A stretch of DNA of 64,000 nucleotides from Pseudovirgaria hyperparasitica. Lineage: Eukaryota > Ascomycota > Dothideomycetes > Acrospermales > Acrospermaceae. Both the position numbers and the translations under genes were made by a program. Under the pieces are notes generated by a model. The model was given only the letters and a program-made list of their open reading frames with translations, searched no databases and was not told the DNA's origin. Of this stretch, positions 11,722 through 23,156 are shown one piece after another (the first letter of the stretch is position 1; every line of letters starts with the position of its first letter). Where the stretch lies: contig NW_022985559.1 in the NCBI RefSeq assembly GCF_010093815.1, positions 1,191,117 through 1,255,116 of the forward strand, in the 5' to 3' direction.

Positions 11722-12774
11722 GGGGGAGGGGGGTTGTGGCAGGTTGGCCAGGGGGGAGTGGGCGTTGGTAGTAGGGCTTTGTGATTTGCCGACGCGGTGG
11801 TCGAATGGGAGTGGTTCTTGATTGTGTGCTGTGTGCGTGTGCTGTGATGCTGGTGATGTGATGTGCGTGCTGTGATCTTGAGTGTGTGGTGGATGTGTGG
11901 TGTTGAGACGGTGGATGCTGGCTTTGAGTATTCCACAAATCACGGTTCTGCCTAGGGCCTAGGTAAGGAAAACACATAGGCATTGGATGATCAGATAACC
12001 AAACACACTTACCCAGGATAATCTATGAGCAGAGATCACACAACAACAACATTCTTGTCCGCCTGGACAGACAATTATGGAATCCACATGAGACAAGAAA
12101 GAGACACGACGCCAATTCACACGTGGTAATATACATAGACATCAAAGCAAATAGTAGTCCTCCCTAGTTCAGAGATACCAAAACGCCATAGATAGTAGGC
12201 TTTATTCCAAATCTACCTGGCCAAAGACCATAAATTAAACATAGCCAGAACGATAGCACGGTGTTCCGCCTGTGGAATGTCGATATTTTCTGGATATCAA
12301 GAACAACAGAATATGGGTTCTACCAGTGGTATATCGATACTTTGCGAATAACAAGAGTAGTAGAACATGCATTCTCCTGTGTATTCATCGTCATTGTAGG
12401 GTAGCTAGGATAACACGACGCGGTTGAGTCTGAATAGGGTGGTGCGTATTACGCTGTGTTGGGGAGACAATATGCATTCATCGATTCGTGTCTGTCTGGA
12501 CGATACTGGGCCACGGTGTTGATGTTGACTGGAAGAAGGAGGTGTATAGCTTGGGCATTTAACGAAAGCAAGAGACACACACAACCATACGATGTGGTCC
12601 CTACATATATATTTAGTACCTCTGACGTCAAACATGTATCTTTACGAGCCATCCGCAGAGGCTGTTCTGACATTTTCAAATCAACCCAAACGAGGAAGTC
12701 GGGTATCGCAAAGACAATACCGGAAGACCTACACACTAATCCATCACTAACGGTGCGCTGCGACCTTTACTTGC
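11722..12774. other. Intergenic between convergent genes
   Basis: Lies between the 3' ends of the DUF7918 gene and REX1. It starts GT-rich (11830-11920) and becomes AT-richer. No supported coding region, and no RNA gene seen. Confidence 0.6.
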
Positions 12775-15039
12775 TCACTTCACCGAAACAAGACCGACTC
12801 CTTCTCTAGCCTTTTTGCAAGCCTGCCGCAGTGCTTGCTCGTCACTATCGTCCCACTTCACGCTTAGCTCGTCCCACTTCTTCGTCGCGTATTCGTGCTT
12901 GTACTGCTTATGTTTGGCCTGGAGGCGGTAGACCTCGCGGCAATCGCCCGCTCCGGAGTACACGATGAGGGCGGTGCAGGGTGGTAGACGCGCGTAGAGT
13001 GCGGCGATGTTGTTTACTGTCGATGAAATGGCGGCTGAGAGTGCTGCTTGTGTCGGTGGGAGGGGGACGTCTGAAGGTGAAGTTTCGCTCTCGAGTTTGT
13101 TGGTTTTCTCTCCTTGAACTGGTGCGGGTGCCGGATCTGGAGCATCTACGACTTCAATGGTTGTGGATGGGACTGCATGTCGCTGTATCGCAGCTATGCG
13201 CTGTGCGTCGATGTCGTGCTGCTGGGCCATGCTCCACCACCCTCTGACGGCTTCAAGCTCCCTGAAGCGCGCCCAAACCAGGTCGACGCCCTCGCGCAAA
13301 GCAGGCCCTGCATCTGCATCGCCCTTCAGCACTTTCTGTACTCCTTCAACAACCTCAGCATCATTGGCGCATGGAATGCACAAGTCAGCATTCGCGCCAG
13401 CGCCTCTCCTAGCATCGCCCCAGTCCACAACTGCGCCCTTGCGCATCAGCGGTTCACCCGTGCTATCTATAACCCCCGGTCGAGGCGTTCTTGATAGTCG
13501 TTTGAAGATCGATTCCCCCGATGCCTCGCTGGTTCCCCATTTGGGCCCCTTCTCACACTTCTGTTTGACCAGATCGAGACATGCACGCGCATCTTCGATG
13601 CTGTCATGCCCGGAAGCACCGTGGCCCAGCTGAATCTCGCGTGAGAGATATTTCTGCGTTAGCCATTTGAGCGAAGATTTGAGTGGTGGCCCACGTGGGT
13701 GTGCATAGATGATGGATGTATCAATGATGAAGGGGTGAGTAAGCTTGAGTGCTTCGAGATCGGAATTCAGAGAGTGTCCGATGAGGATCGAATGGGGCGT
13801 GAGAAGCTCGAGTAGACGTGCCTGAATATCTGCGAGCGTGGTGGTGACTGGATCAAGAAGCTCCTTCGTCATGCCAGAGTATGGAGTAACATAGTCGGTG
13901 ATAGGGTTTGTTGGTTTTACAAGTTCGTCCATGACAACAGAGCCATCCCATCCAACAATACTGATGCGGGTGAGCTCGAATTTGGAATCGCTAGTCATGC
14001 ACATCTCGCAGTCAAGAGCGAAGATTGTGCGGCCTGCCGTAATGCTACCTTGCTGGATCTCACTATCACAGACATTGCCATCCTCGATTCTCGTGATATG
14101 TGTGTCCACCCAGCCATCGTCAGGGCCTCGGCCCATACGACGTCTATCAGACATAGCGCTCTCTTTTGCTTCTTCCGATGGCAAATATGCCGGGTGAATC
14201 ACGTAGTCATTTTCCTGGAGATCGTTGACTGACGTAAGGAATTCTGTGATGCTTGTTCTCTTGTTCTCCCATTGGAGGCTTTCTCGAGGAGTTTTGGGTC
14301 CTTTCAGGTTCTTTTTGTCCTCTTTAGATTTAGGCAAGGGGACAGTGAGCATAGCTTGCAGAGATGAATGTATGCGATTGAACTTATCATCACCTGGGTT
14401 TCTGACAGGCCAGGCGTGGGCAAAACAATCGGCCAGCGGTTTTGATGGTGCTGGCAGACCTTCAGGCGTTAAGGCGAAGGGATAGTAGTCATCAGGTGAA
14501 GCGTTCTTCCCACGTTCATGTTGTGATTTTGAACTCTGTTCTGTCTCTGTGGAGGTGGCACCTACAGTGCTTTCTTTAATGTCTGGATTGGCACTAGAAC
14601 CATTTATACTTCCCTTGAGCATGCCAAGCTCGAGGCCGGGCACGGCGAGGATCACAACTCTTCGCACAGAGTTGCGATGGCGCACAGCTATCCACTGAGG
14701 AGCGTTTCCATCGGCAATCAGGTACAGAGCTAGAGACTGAAGATCACTAATCTTAACCATAGACTGGAGACGAGCTGTCGGAGAATGATGAAGGGCAGGA
14801 TAATTGCCTGAATTCTTGCCCTCTTTGCTTTTTTTGCTTTTCTTTCTCCTAGAACAAGCAACTTCCCATTCTGCGCCATTGCTATCTTCAGCATCGCGAG
14901 CAGTAACCGGCGACTTGTCACCTTTGACCTGGTTCTGAGTATTCCTAATGAAAGCGAGGGTGTCGCCGACACCGATTAGATTGCTTTCGGACTCGCCGCG
15001 TGCTTCAAATTCATCGCGGCTCCGTTTACGACTCCCCAT
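12775..15039 (-). CDS. REX1: RNA exonuclease REX1/RNH70-like (754 aa)
   Basis: Single exon from the ATG at 15039. The C-terminal half has a DEDDh 3'-5' exonuclease fold: motif I FALDCEMC (Asp343, Glu345), motif II GHSLNSDLEAL (Asp427), motif III HDSIEDARACLDLV (His478, Asp483). All five catalytic residues are present. The arrangement, an N-terminal region of ~330 residues before the nuclease, is that of Rex1/Rnh70, a nuclear enzyme that trims the 3' ends of 5S rRNA, 5.8S rRNA and tRNA precursors. The N-terminus carries basic stretches (RRKKSKKSKEGK at ~64-75), a plausible nuclear signal. A ~200-residue tail follows the nuclease domain and ends in a Lys/Glu-rich helix. The yeast protein is shorter (553 aa). 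It is head-to-head with the gene at 15506. Confidence 0.9.
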   Translation of the reverse strand: MGSRKRSRDEFEARGESESNLIGVGDTLAFIRNTQNQVKGDKSPVTARDAEDSNGAEWEVACSRRKKSKKSKEGKNSGNYPALHHSPTARLQSMVKISDLQSLALYLIADGNAPQWIAVRHRNSVRRVVILAVPGLELGMLKGSINGSSANPDIKESTVGATSTETEQSSKSQHERGKNASPDDYYPFALTPEGLPAPSKPLADCFAHAWPVRNPGDDKFNRIHSSLQAMLTVPLPKSKEDKKNLKGPKTPRESLQWENKRTSITEFLTSVNDLQENDYVIHPAYLPSEEAKESAMSDRRRMGRGPDDGWVDTHITRIEDGNVCDSEIQQGSITAGRTIFALDCEMCMTSDSKFELTRISIVGWDGSVVMDELVKPTNPITDYVTPYSGMTKELLDPVTTTLADIQARLLELLTPHSILIGHSLNSDLEALKLTHPFIIDTSIIYAHPRGPPLKSSLKWLTQKYLSREIQLGHGASGHDSIEDARACLDLVKQKCEKGPKWGTSEASGESIFKRLSRTPRPGVIDSTGEPLMRKGAVVDWGDARRGAGANADLCIPCANDAEVVEGVQKVLKGDADAGPALREGVDLVWARFRELEAVRGWWSMAQQHDIDAQRIAAIQRHAVPSTTIEVVDAPDPAPAPVQGEKTNKLESETSPSDVPLPPTQAALSAAISSTVNNIAALYARLPPCTALIVYSGAGDCREVYRLQAKHKQYKHEYATKKWDELSVKWDDSDEQALRQACKKAREGVGLVSVK

Positions 15040-15505
15040 TTTGTCGCTGTCCTGCTAATTTCTTCGTGGTGGCGAAGTCTTCGTTGCGAGGAAGACGAAC
15101 TTTGTGGTTGGTCTGGACGGAGCTTAGGTTTCTGTACGGAATACGTATGGTCTGTGCGTCTATGCGGGCTTTTGCATGGATCCAAGGACTGCCAAGAGTC
15201 GAGCGGAAAAAGTTACGGACGGATAATACATCCTACCTGGCTTTGCTCCCAAACACATATGAACAGACAACATACAATTGTTTTGCATCCATCCCTCTCC
15301 TCTCTGCGCGCCCTCTTGGGCTTCTACCAATTCCTCTCCCTCCACGACTTCCTTTGCAAAAGCCCGGGCCGACTGTCGAGTCTATTTTTCAAGCCTGACT
15401 GCTAACCCCTGCGGCAAGCATAAGTCGCCGTGCGACGTGCTCAGGTGAATGCCTTCACCTACTCCTGGGACCTGATCTCGCGTCCTCGAGCTTGAGACTT
15501 ACACC
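15040..15505. promoter_or_regulatory. Shared divergent promoter region (REX1 / unknown gene)
   Basis: 466 bp separate two ATGs in opposite directions, so both genes must be driven from here. CT-rich stretches occur at 15288-15360. No clear TATA box seen. Open frames inside are short and overlap both directions. Confidence 0.5.
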
Positions 15506-16894
15506 ATGACACGCTTGTTTCCTCCGACCTGGAAAGGACTCCATCCAATCGCTCCTGACCTTCCCGAGCCCTACTCACCGCGAGAGTTGGATGTGATTCT
15601 GCAATGCGGTCTATTGTGGGCAACAGTTTCGATGCCATTTAGGTATGGCATCCGTCGTTTTATCCGGAAGCAGAGAATGCCTCTACCCGGTTCGTTTCTC
15701 GCCCACCTCGTATATGGATCTGCCGCCTCCTGGGCTCTGAACGCTTTGTGCGACCAGAGAGAAAAGTCATGCGTCATTCCGTTCTTTGAGAAACATGGGA
15801 TTGAACAAAAACCTTTTCGCATTATCGAAAGAACGGGAAAGATTGGGATGGACGATATTGTTGTCTTAGGAGCATCGGCTGGACTTCTTGTTGCTCGCAC
15901 CAGGTTGAAGCCTACGATCACTGGATGGAGACGGCATATAGGCCTTGCTTTCGCCGGTGCCACTACGATGAGTATACTGGCGGACTATCCGCACCATATG
16001 TGGACAGAGTCCGCATGGGTGTCGGGGCAGGACCCGTATACGCCATCTGCTGCCTTTTATCGACGCTTCAAGCAGGAGCGTCAGCAAGCCATTGTATACA
16101 CCCAACATAGGGGTGAGATCGCCCAATGCGTCCCGGAATCGACGATTTCCATGTCGCAGATGTTAAGAATGCATCGCATTTTTGAGGAACATGCATCGAT
16201 TCCGTCGGGGACCGGACTAATTGAAATATTTTTTGCATATTACTTCCTTCCCATGAAATTGCTGCACTTCTTCCTTCAGCCCTTCGATCCCCCTGGTCCC
16301 GATGATCTTCTCGAAATTGATGAAGAGACACAACTCGGCACGGCGGCAGAGCTCCCTAGGTATATACCAGGTGCCGTACCCTGGGCGACTGCGCACGTAC
16401 CGGCTGTGAACTTGGAAGTAAAGAGAGATTATTTGTGGAGCATGCGTCTGCCGGAAGACATCGAATATATGAAACATGAGCTCGACCAGATGGAGGTGGT
16501 ACGCCATGGCCTTTTCCGCGATAATGCATACATTATGTCCAAGATTGCTCAGAAAGAATATGAGCTGTATACAACTAAAGATCAAGGTACTGCGGAACAT
16601 ACGATCTTGATTTTTCAATTAGACGTTCTGGCAGGTTTTCACAGAAAAATTGAATCGGAAATTCTGCGATTGGGCTGGAGGATGAGGGAAGCACAAAGGC
16701 TCCTTGCTTTATCAAGAGGAGAGAACATAACACCAAAAGAGCGACTGTACTACACGGAGAATTCTATGATCCTTGTGCTAAATAGACATAAAGGTCCTGA
16801 ATTTCCGTGGCCAACTGCAAGCGATGAAGTGGCTAAGACGGCATTCGCGGCGTTGAGGCAAGAATTGGAGGCTGATTTTAAGAGTTCTGACTGA
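15506..16894 (+). CDS. Hypothetical protein with hydrophobic segments (462 aa)
   Basis: Single-exon frame, ATG at 15506 in a good context (ACACC before ATG). I do not recognise the family. The first ~200 residues contain several moderately hydrophobic stretches: LDVILQCGLLWATVSMPF (~28-46), SFLAHLVYGSAASWALNAL (~63-81), DIVVLGASAGLLVA (~115-129) and GLAFAGATTMSILA (~145-158), suggesting membrane association. A further hydrophobic stretch is IEIFFAYYFLPMKLLHFFL at ~240-260. The C-terminal ~150 residues are charged and helical (LDQMEVVRHGLF; ESEILRLGWRMREAQRLLAL). No catalytic motif stands out. The distribution, an N-terminal multi-pass region with a helical soluble tail, would suit an organelle membrane protein, but this is inference. 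Confidence 0.75.
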   Translation: MTRLFPPTWKGLHPIAPDLPEPYSPRELDVILQCGLLWATVSMPFRYGIRRFIRKQRMPLPGSFLAHLVYGSAASWALNALCDQREKSCVIPFFEKHGIEQKPFRIIERTGKIGMDDIVVLGASAGLLVARTRLKPTITGWRRHIGLAFAGATTMSILADYPHHMWTESAWVSGQDPYTPSAAFYRRFKQERQQAIVYTQHRGEIAQCVPESTISMSQMLRMHRIFEEHASIPSGTGLIEIFFAYYFLPMKLLHFFLQPFDPPGPDDLLEIDEETQLGTAAELPRYIPGAVPWATAHVPAVNLEVKRDYLWSMRLPEDIEYMKHELDQMEVVRHGLFRDNAYIMSKIAQKEYELYTTKDQGTAEHTILIFQLDVLAGFHRKIESEILRLGWRMREAQRLLALSRGENITPKERLYYTENSMILVLNRHKGPEFPWPTASDEVAKTAFAALRQELEADFKSSD

Positions 16895-17088
16895 TTGCAA
16901 GCACACTTTTAACAGATAAATTCCAAGTCTGTCTATTACGAGCGCCTAATACGCTTGTGTTAATGATTGCCGCGACTGAATTGGCAAATGTCATGCGTGT
17001 GATAATTACTTGAAGCCCTTAGTTATGGTGTCGAGGGGCCCGTAAGATATCGTGCGCACCTTGTATGTATTCCTGCCCGGACATCAAG

Positions 17089-17882
17089 TCAAGCCTTCTT
17101 CTCCTTGTTCAACTCCTCCATCTTGTCCCTGGACGGTAAGGAATCAGGACCAAATGCATTCGGAAGTAGCTTTACAATCTCAGCACATCGCCTCATCAAA
17201 GGGTGGTCCAACTCACCTCTCCCATCGTCATGACCTCATATTTACCGTCACGATCAAACATCAGTATTGGCGTGGGAGGCTACGTCCAAGTCGTCAGCAA
17301 GTCCTCTACACGCTGTCACAACTACCACACCTCTACACCCCTCTCTCCACATAGCAGTCGTTCCAAAGCCTCACCCACAGTCTGCATCGGCCGAAGCGGC
17401 TTCCCCTCCTCATCCTTCACTCACCTCGCAAAACTCCCTCAGGAACTGTCTACACATGCCGCATGGGCTGCTAGCAGGCGTCACATCTGTAGCCACAGCC
17501 ACAGCCTTGAAGCTCCCCAGCTTATAACCTTGTATCACCGCCGTGCTCATCGCCGTCCGCTCGGCGCAGATGCCTACCGGGTACGAGCCGTTCTCGACGT
17601 TTGCGCCCATGATGATTGTGCCATCGGTCGCGAGGAGGGATGCGCCGACGCGGAACAGAGAGTATGGGCCTGGTGCAGGGAATCAGTAATCTGAGCGAGA
17701 ATCAGGAGTATGCTTGGGTTCTTCCGGGAAGGACGGTGGATTTGAGGGGCAGTATACGTACAGTATGCGAGAGCTTTGGCCGCGATGGCCTTCTCTCCTA
17801 GGATGTGCACTTCGGTGCTGGTGAGGCCATGAACACTCTCTTCATCAGGGGTCATGAGCTCTTTCGATGGTGCCCAAGCCAT
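17089..17882 (-). CDS. CDD1: Cytidine deaminase (169 aa)
   Basis: Four exons on the minus strand: 17882-17762, 17669-17425, 17279-17217 and 17169-17089, all GT-AG and in phase. The product has the zinc-dependent cytidine deaminase signature: AYCPYSLFRVGA after the first join, then CAERTA (Cys ligand with catalytic Glu) in GANVENGSYPVGICAERTA, and PCGMCRQFLREF (the two further Cys ligands). The length suits the small homotetrameric class. It deaminates cytidine and deoxycytidine to uridine and deoxyuridine in pyrimidine salvage. Two of the exons are only 63 and 81 nt; the third encodes PPTPILMFDRDGKYEVMTMG, and the last ends in a Lys-rich tail (KMEELNKEKKA). Without those two exons the protein would lose its C-terminal strand. 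Confidence 0.92.
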
Positions 17883-18391
17883 GTGGACAGTTTCTGGTGG
17901 ACTGGGGAGGGGAATACATGGTTACTCTAGAGGGGCGGTAGTGAAAGCTCTAGCTCTCGGCTGTCTCCGAAACGCTGTTATCCATTATTTTGGTGCGGAT
18001 GATGATAAGGGTATCGTTTAGCGCTCAATTAGAAAAGAATACGTATCGTTGAGGCTGGATTGCGTACATTGCAGTCTGGAGCCACTTACTATCAAGGTTG
18101 CGGAGCACTCCAATCGAACAAACGTCATGACAATAAGCATAAGCAAGGAATTGTAGATTGTTGATGGATGAGCATTTGATGTCTTGCTACTGGATGGCTC
18201 GGATGGCGTCTGCAAGTAGAAGATTATATACGAAGAACCCAGAGCGTGGAGGTCAGTCATAGATGCTCGGTATGCCATCCAATCCGCTTGATACTCAAAT
18301 GAGAAACGAAAGGTTCGCTTCATGATAGCAATGGCAAGACTAACAACAATCATTCATACAGACCTAAACTGCGAATCTGCTAAATAACCCC
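17883..18391. other. Intergenic between CDD1 and UTP12
   Basis: Upstream of CDD1 and downstream of UTP12, both on the minus strand. A 111-codon frame lies at 18018-18353 (minus), hydrophobic and without a recognisable domain; I do not call it. Confidence 0.5.
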
Positions 18392-21355
18392 CTATGCAAC
18401 CTCTACAAACGCCCTCTTCCTGACATTCTTGTCGCTATTATCCTCAAGTACATCTTCTAGTCGAACATTTTCATTATCCTTGACCTTGCCTCCCACGAAT
18501 CTAAGCGCAGCAAGATTGAACCCGAGCACATCTTTTAAGCTCTCTAAGCTCGCCCTCAAGTCGTCCCTCATACCTTCTAATATCAGCCTCAATTCACCTG
18601 AACTGACAATCTGCCGCTGATGCGTCTTCAGCATAAAAAACAGAACCCTACACGTCAACGGCATATTCCATTTCCTTCGCACAAAGATCGCCAGGAACGT
18701 GAAAAGCGACGGCAACATCGAGAATGGCAGCACGAGCAGCGCATCCTGCAAGCTAGGCGCCGGGATTCGCGCCATGGTATTGAGAACATGTCGCTCTGCA
18801 GAGATGCCGCCAAGAGCCATGAACAGCGGATCCCGTTGCGGTGGCGCAACGTTGACGTTTGGATTATCTTTCTTTTGCGCTTCGTAGCGTTCGACGATGG
18901 CTAGGTCGGCAACACCTAGCTCAAGAGCCTCGGCGATCTTTTCTCCGGCCGTGAGCGTTTGGATGGTCTGCTTCGATGCAAGGGTCAGCTGGTCGCGAGC
19001 TTCAGTACCATCGTCTTCGTCATTCAGGGTAGCTTGAAGCGCAGCTTCGTGTAGCTCCTCCAAGTCCTTCTCGCGCTCTTCTTCGAGGAAGAGAGGCTCG
19101 TCTGTTTGTGCCCAAATGCGAATGCTTTTGTCGTGGGATGCGGTGACGACGAAGTCGCCAGTACGGGAAACGGCAAGGGACCAGATTTCACCATGATGCG
19201 CATCGAGCTTCTGAATCTGCTCAAACTTGTCGCCATCCCAGGATTTGAGGGTACGGTCTTTGCTGGCGCTGAAAAAGATATGGGCGTCGTCTCTGTTCAC
19301 AGGATGCGGGATGAACTGTACGGCCATGATGCTGTCTTGGTGGGCGAATATCGCTTTATGGCAGTCGCCAAAGTCGAGTCCCCAGATGCGGATGTTTTTA
19401 TCGGCGGAGCAGGTGGTTATTAGCTTGTTGTCGGAGGATATGGTAATATCAAGTACGGGGAGCTTGTGGCCATAGAGATTGAGGAAGACTTTGAGGGAGT
19501 CGGTAAAGAAGACTTTGACGGTGTTGTCGAGTGTGGAGAGGGCGAGAAGGCGGGCGTCAGGGGAAAAGCAGAGCTTGAGGACATCGTCATTGAGTTTAAG
19601 AATGCGAGTATGCTTAAGACGGAGCTTTTTCGTTGTCCGCTTTGTGCCAGGTATTTCTTCTTGAAAGACTTCGAAGGCCCAGAATTTAGCACATTTGTCG
19701 GCGCTGCCTGTTACGAGCGATTGACCGCCGGGATGTACTGCAAGTGTCCAGACAGACCCGTCATGGGCCTGAATTTTCTCAAGCAGAGTTGAAGACGCAA
19801 TGTCGAAAAGCTCAAGCTCACCAGATTTGGTTCCTACGACGACGATCTTGTCACCAGGAACAAATGATACACATAATGCATAGCCACATTCCAGTGTACG
19901 GATACATGTCCGTGTTTGCACATTCCAGATTTTGAGGCTACCATTGGAAGCAGTGGCAAGCATTTTGTCGTCGGAGCTGAGTGCCACAGCGCGAACATCG
20001 GCGCGATGCCCCGGAAGTTCGACGGAAGAGATACGATCATACTCTACTTCTGTATCATCTTTTGACTTCTTGATACGTTCTTTGGTGGTGACGGTATATG
20101 CTTCGATTAGGTTGTTTGTTGCTGTTGCGATGAGTTGTAGAGATCTGGAGGACTTCGTCCTCGCCCAAGCTACTGAACGGATCTTTCCCCCCGTTCTGAC
20201 GATCGTATATGGGACAAAGACCTCTTTAATGTCAGTCTGACCGTTGTCCTCGAGCATGTCTTCATCAATTTCTTCGCCTTTTTGAGTTGCTTTCTCACGT
20301 CTTCGCTTACGCTTGCGTGCGAGTGACTTCTTGATCTCCTCTTCGCCTCGAATGCGCCATATCTCGACAGCTTTTTCTGTACCATGGATCGCAATGTAGT
20401 CAGCTTTGTGGTGGAATTGAATACCTGTGGTTCGGTCTTTTCCCTGTCGATACAAGAGGCCCATCTCATGTAGTACTCGATCACTCTCCCCCAGTCCTCT
20501 ATCGCTCAGACTTGTCGCAAGTACGTTTGAATTTATCGACCAGACCTTGAGTTCACCATCGTTACCAGCTGTAATGCAACCTGTACCATCTGGAGAGACG
20601 GACATTGCCCAGCATTCTCCGTTCGTTTGAGCCACATGGGTTTCAATGCAGTGCTGCGATGAAAGTTCCCAGACCTTGATGAGTGCATCTTTGCTGGTTG
20701 ACAGTAAAACATTGCCCTCTGATGGTGGTGGTAAGCGTTCCTCGTCCTGCAAGGCTTGAGGGTACAGGAAACAGAGAGCCGTGACCTGATCTTTGTGGCC
20801 GCGAAGTTTGAATAGACCGACTTCGCTCAGGAGATCCCATAGAATGATATCCGTATCCTTAGACCCACTCGCAAGACGGGCTCCGGTACGGTCAAATTGG
20901 AGAGTTGTCACGGCTGATTTGTGGCCGTTGAAAGTAATGAGGCAAGTATCCGTTCTTGCATCCCATATTCTGATACTGCCATCTGCGTGCCTATCTTCCC
21001 ATCAGATTGGCCCTTTCTGAATAATAGTGCCAACTCACCCAACCGCGAATATAGATTCATCCGCTGTTGATTTAGATACCGCCGTGACTTCAGCGTTGCA
21101 CTGAACATCTTTCCACCGACTCAAGAGTTGGCCCTTCCGGACATCCCAACTCAACACTTCCTCATTCGCGCTGACATACGCGACACCAGCTCCAGTTTTG
21201 GATGTTGATGCGTCTTCTTGTGGCGCCCAAACAAGATTCGAAGATCCAGTGCACACTACACCAAAAGAATGCGACTGTTCATATTTGCTGTATCGCATCA
21301 GCATTAGATCAATGAGGCTCACTACAATTGATACATACACATATGACTTGACCAT
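18392..21355 (-). CDS. UTP12: U3 snoRNP subunit UTP12/DIP2 (954 aa)
   Basis: Three exons: 21355-21339 (17 nt), 21287-21039 and 20990-18392. The tiny first exon supplies MVKSY plus two bases; joined it reads MVKSYVKYEQSHSFGVV, the expected conserved N-terminus. Donors are GTATGT and GTGAGT. The protein has two blocks of WD40 repeats, recognisable by units such as GSIRIWDARTDTC, GSLKIWNVQTRTC, KNIRIWGLDFGDC and KSIRIWAQTDEPL. It ends in a Utp12 domain (LLVLPFSMLPSLFTFLAIFV to about DVLGFNLAALRF). This architecture and length (yeast Dip2 is 943 aa) identify the small-subunit processome component needed for 18S rRNA maturation in the nucleolus. A basic Lys/Arg stretch (ARKRKRRREKATQK) sits between the WD blocks. 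It shares a ~300-bp divergent promoter with ARPC2. Confidence 0.93.
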
Positions 21356-21655
21356 GCTCGCTGTCGAACAGTTGCTCTGTTTAAGCTTGTCCTAGAATTT
21401 ATCATCCCAGGCTTTTTTTCGATGCCGCGACCGAGTGCAGATCTCGACATTTTAGTGGAGCCTCGGGCTGTGGCGTGCGTGGCTGAAGCGTGCAATGAGG
21501 CATTCTTTCAGGCATCAATTCGTGATACACAACCCCACATCATTCGTAGGCCGTATTGGAAGCTACACTACACACCACATCTCTTCGCATTTTCAAGTCA
21601 GCGGCGCACGGGGCTCGAACATATCAAAGCTATATAGACCTCAGAGAACGGCAGC
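21356..21655. promoter_or_regulatory. Divergent promoter between UTP12 and ARPC2
   Basis: 300 bp between opposite ATGs. No clear TATA box for either gene except a weak TATATAG near 21631-21637 close to the ARPC2 start. Presumed to contain both promoters. Confidence 0.5.
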
Positions 21656-22762
21656 ATGCTTCTCCTCGACTACCAGAATGTGCTCATTGAATCGCTGCTG
21701 AAAGACCGCTTTGCTGGGTAAGATCCTTACGTCTTTGCTCTCCTGCGGACACATTCAAGTTGCTAACAACTCTACAGAGCTGCTCCTATTAACATTGATC
21801 AGATAGTCTCAGACTTTGACAATGTCACGTTCCATATATCTACCCCTGAAACCAAGACCAAAATTCTCATCTCGATACGTGTGAAGTGCTTCCCAGAGCT
21901 AGTGCAATATGGCGCTCAGGCCGTCTTAGAAAGAGAATATGGGCCATACATAGTGTCGCCGGAGTCAGGGTATGACTTCTCGGTCCAGGTGGATTTAGAG
22001 GCATTACCAGAGAGTCAAGAGGAGAAAGATGACCTGATTCGCCGTATATCACTATTGAAGCGCAATGCGATGGCTGCTCCATTCGAGCAGGCTTTTGACG
22101 AGTTCAAGGCATTACAAGAGGAGGCATCGAAGTACACATCTGAACAAGCACCACAGGGTGTGCAAGAGGGAGGAGAGGTTCGGGCAATTCACTACCGTGA
22201 AGCGGAGGCCATCTTCGTAAAGGCCAGTCATGATAGAGTAACTGTGATATTCAGCACCATCTTCTCCGACGAGACGGATCGCATCTTCGGAAAGGTGTTT
22301 CTCCAGGAATTCGTGGATGCGAGGAGAAGGGCCATTCAAAACGCACCACAGGTACTCTTCCGGAATGACCCTCCGCTCGAGCTACAAGGTGTTCCCGGTA
22401 TTGATGCAAGTGGCTCGGCCAAGATTGGCTACATTACGTTTGGTGAGTTTGTCGAAGTGCTTGTTGGTGGATGCTGATCAAGTAGTTCTCTTCCCACGCC
22501 ATCTAGCGGATCAGCGTCGCGAAGATGTTATATCACACATACAAACGTTCAGAGATTACTTCCACTATCACATCAAAGCATCAAAGGTAAGTGCTACCGA
22601 CCTTCCATTGACTTGCACTATTGACCGTTGGAGGCATATATTCATTCGAGGATGCGCCGGCGCACGGCCGACTTCCTCCAAGTACTGCGCAGAGCCAGGC
22701 CCGAGGCCGAAGAGAAGGAGCGCAAGACAGCAAGTGGACGGACGTTCAAGGTGCAGGCTTAA
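21656..22762 (+). CDS. ARC35: Arp2/3 complex subunit 2, p34-Arc (318 aa)
   Basis: Four exons: 21656-21717, 21778-22442, 22486-22586 and 22634-22762, all GT-AG with phase kept. The N-terminus MLLLDYQNVLIESLLKDRF and the later stretch HYREAEAIFVKASHDRVTVIF are characteristic of ARPC2, the 34-kDa subunit that with ARPC4 forms the structural core of the Arp2/3 complex. The complex nucleates branched actin at patches during endocytosis. The C-terminus ends in the long basic helix HSRMRRRTADFLQVLRRARP, which in the family packs against ARPC4. Length fits the family (about 300-340 aa). The last two introns are only 43 and 47 nt. Confidence 0.95.
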
Positions 22763-23156
22763 AGTGTTCATAGGATATGTTCCTGTGCAATAGACGAGCT
22801 TTGCTTAGCCATTCTGGGTGAAGATGGCTCACGTATCGCAGATTCAGGGGGCCGTTATTACAATACATAGGTGCAGGCGACGTCGTATAGACAGTCGAAA
22901 TGTAGGTGTAGCGATACAAACAAAAGACATTAAAAATGCTCAAATCAAATACACACGGAGTACACGTTACTGTGATATTTGCATGTCAGGTTTGGTGTTG
23001 ATTGCTTTTGTGATAATATTCCACTACAGTGGATGCCGGGTCCCTCAACCGCTTTTTACCGAGCGAAGCCCGCATCTCGACGTGCATCCTGGATTACCAC
23101 GATTTAAGCACTGATTCCACTCAACGCGTTGAACTACAGCCACCGCATCGCGCACG
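22763..23156. other. Intergenic between ARPC2 and LCL3
   Basis: 394 bp; ARPC2 3' region and LCL3 promoter. No gene or repeat recognised. Confidence 0.55.

Noticed and set aside
18018-18353. 111-codon hydrophobic minus-strand frame
   Set aside because: Sits in a short intergenic region between two well-defined genes; no domain, no promoter or splice support.
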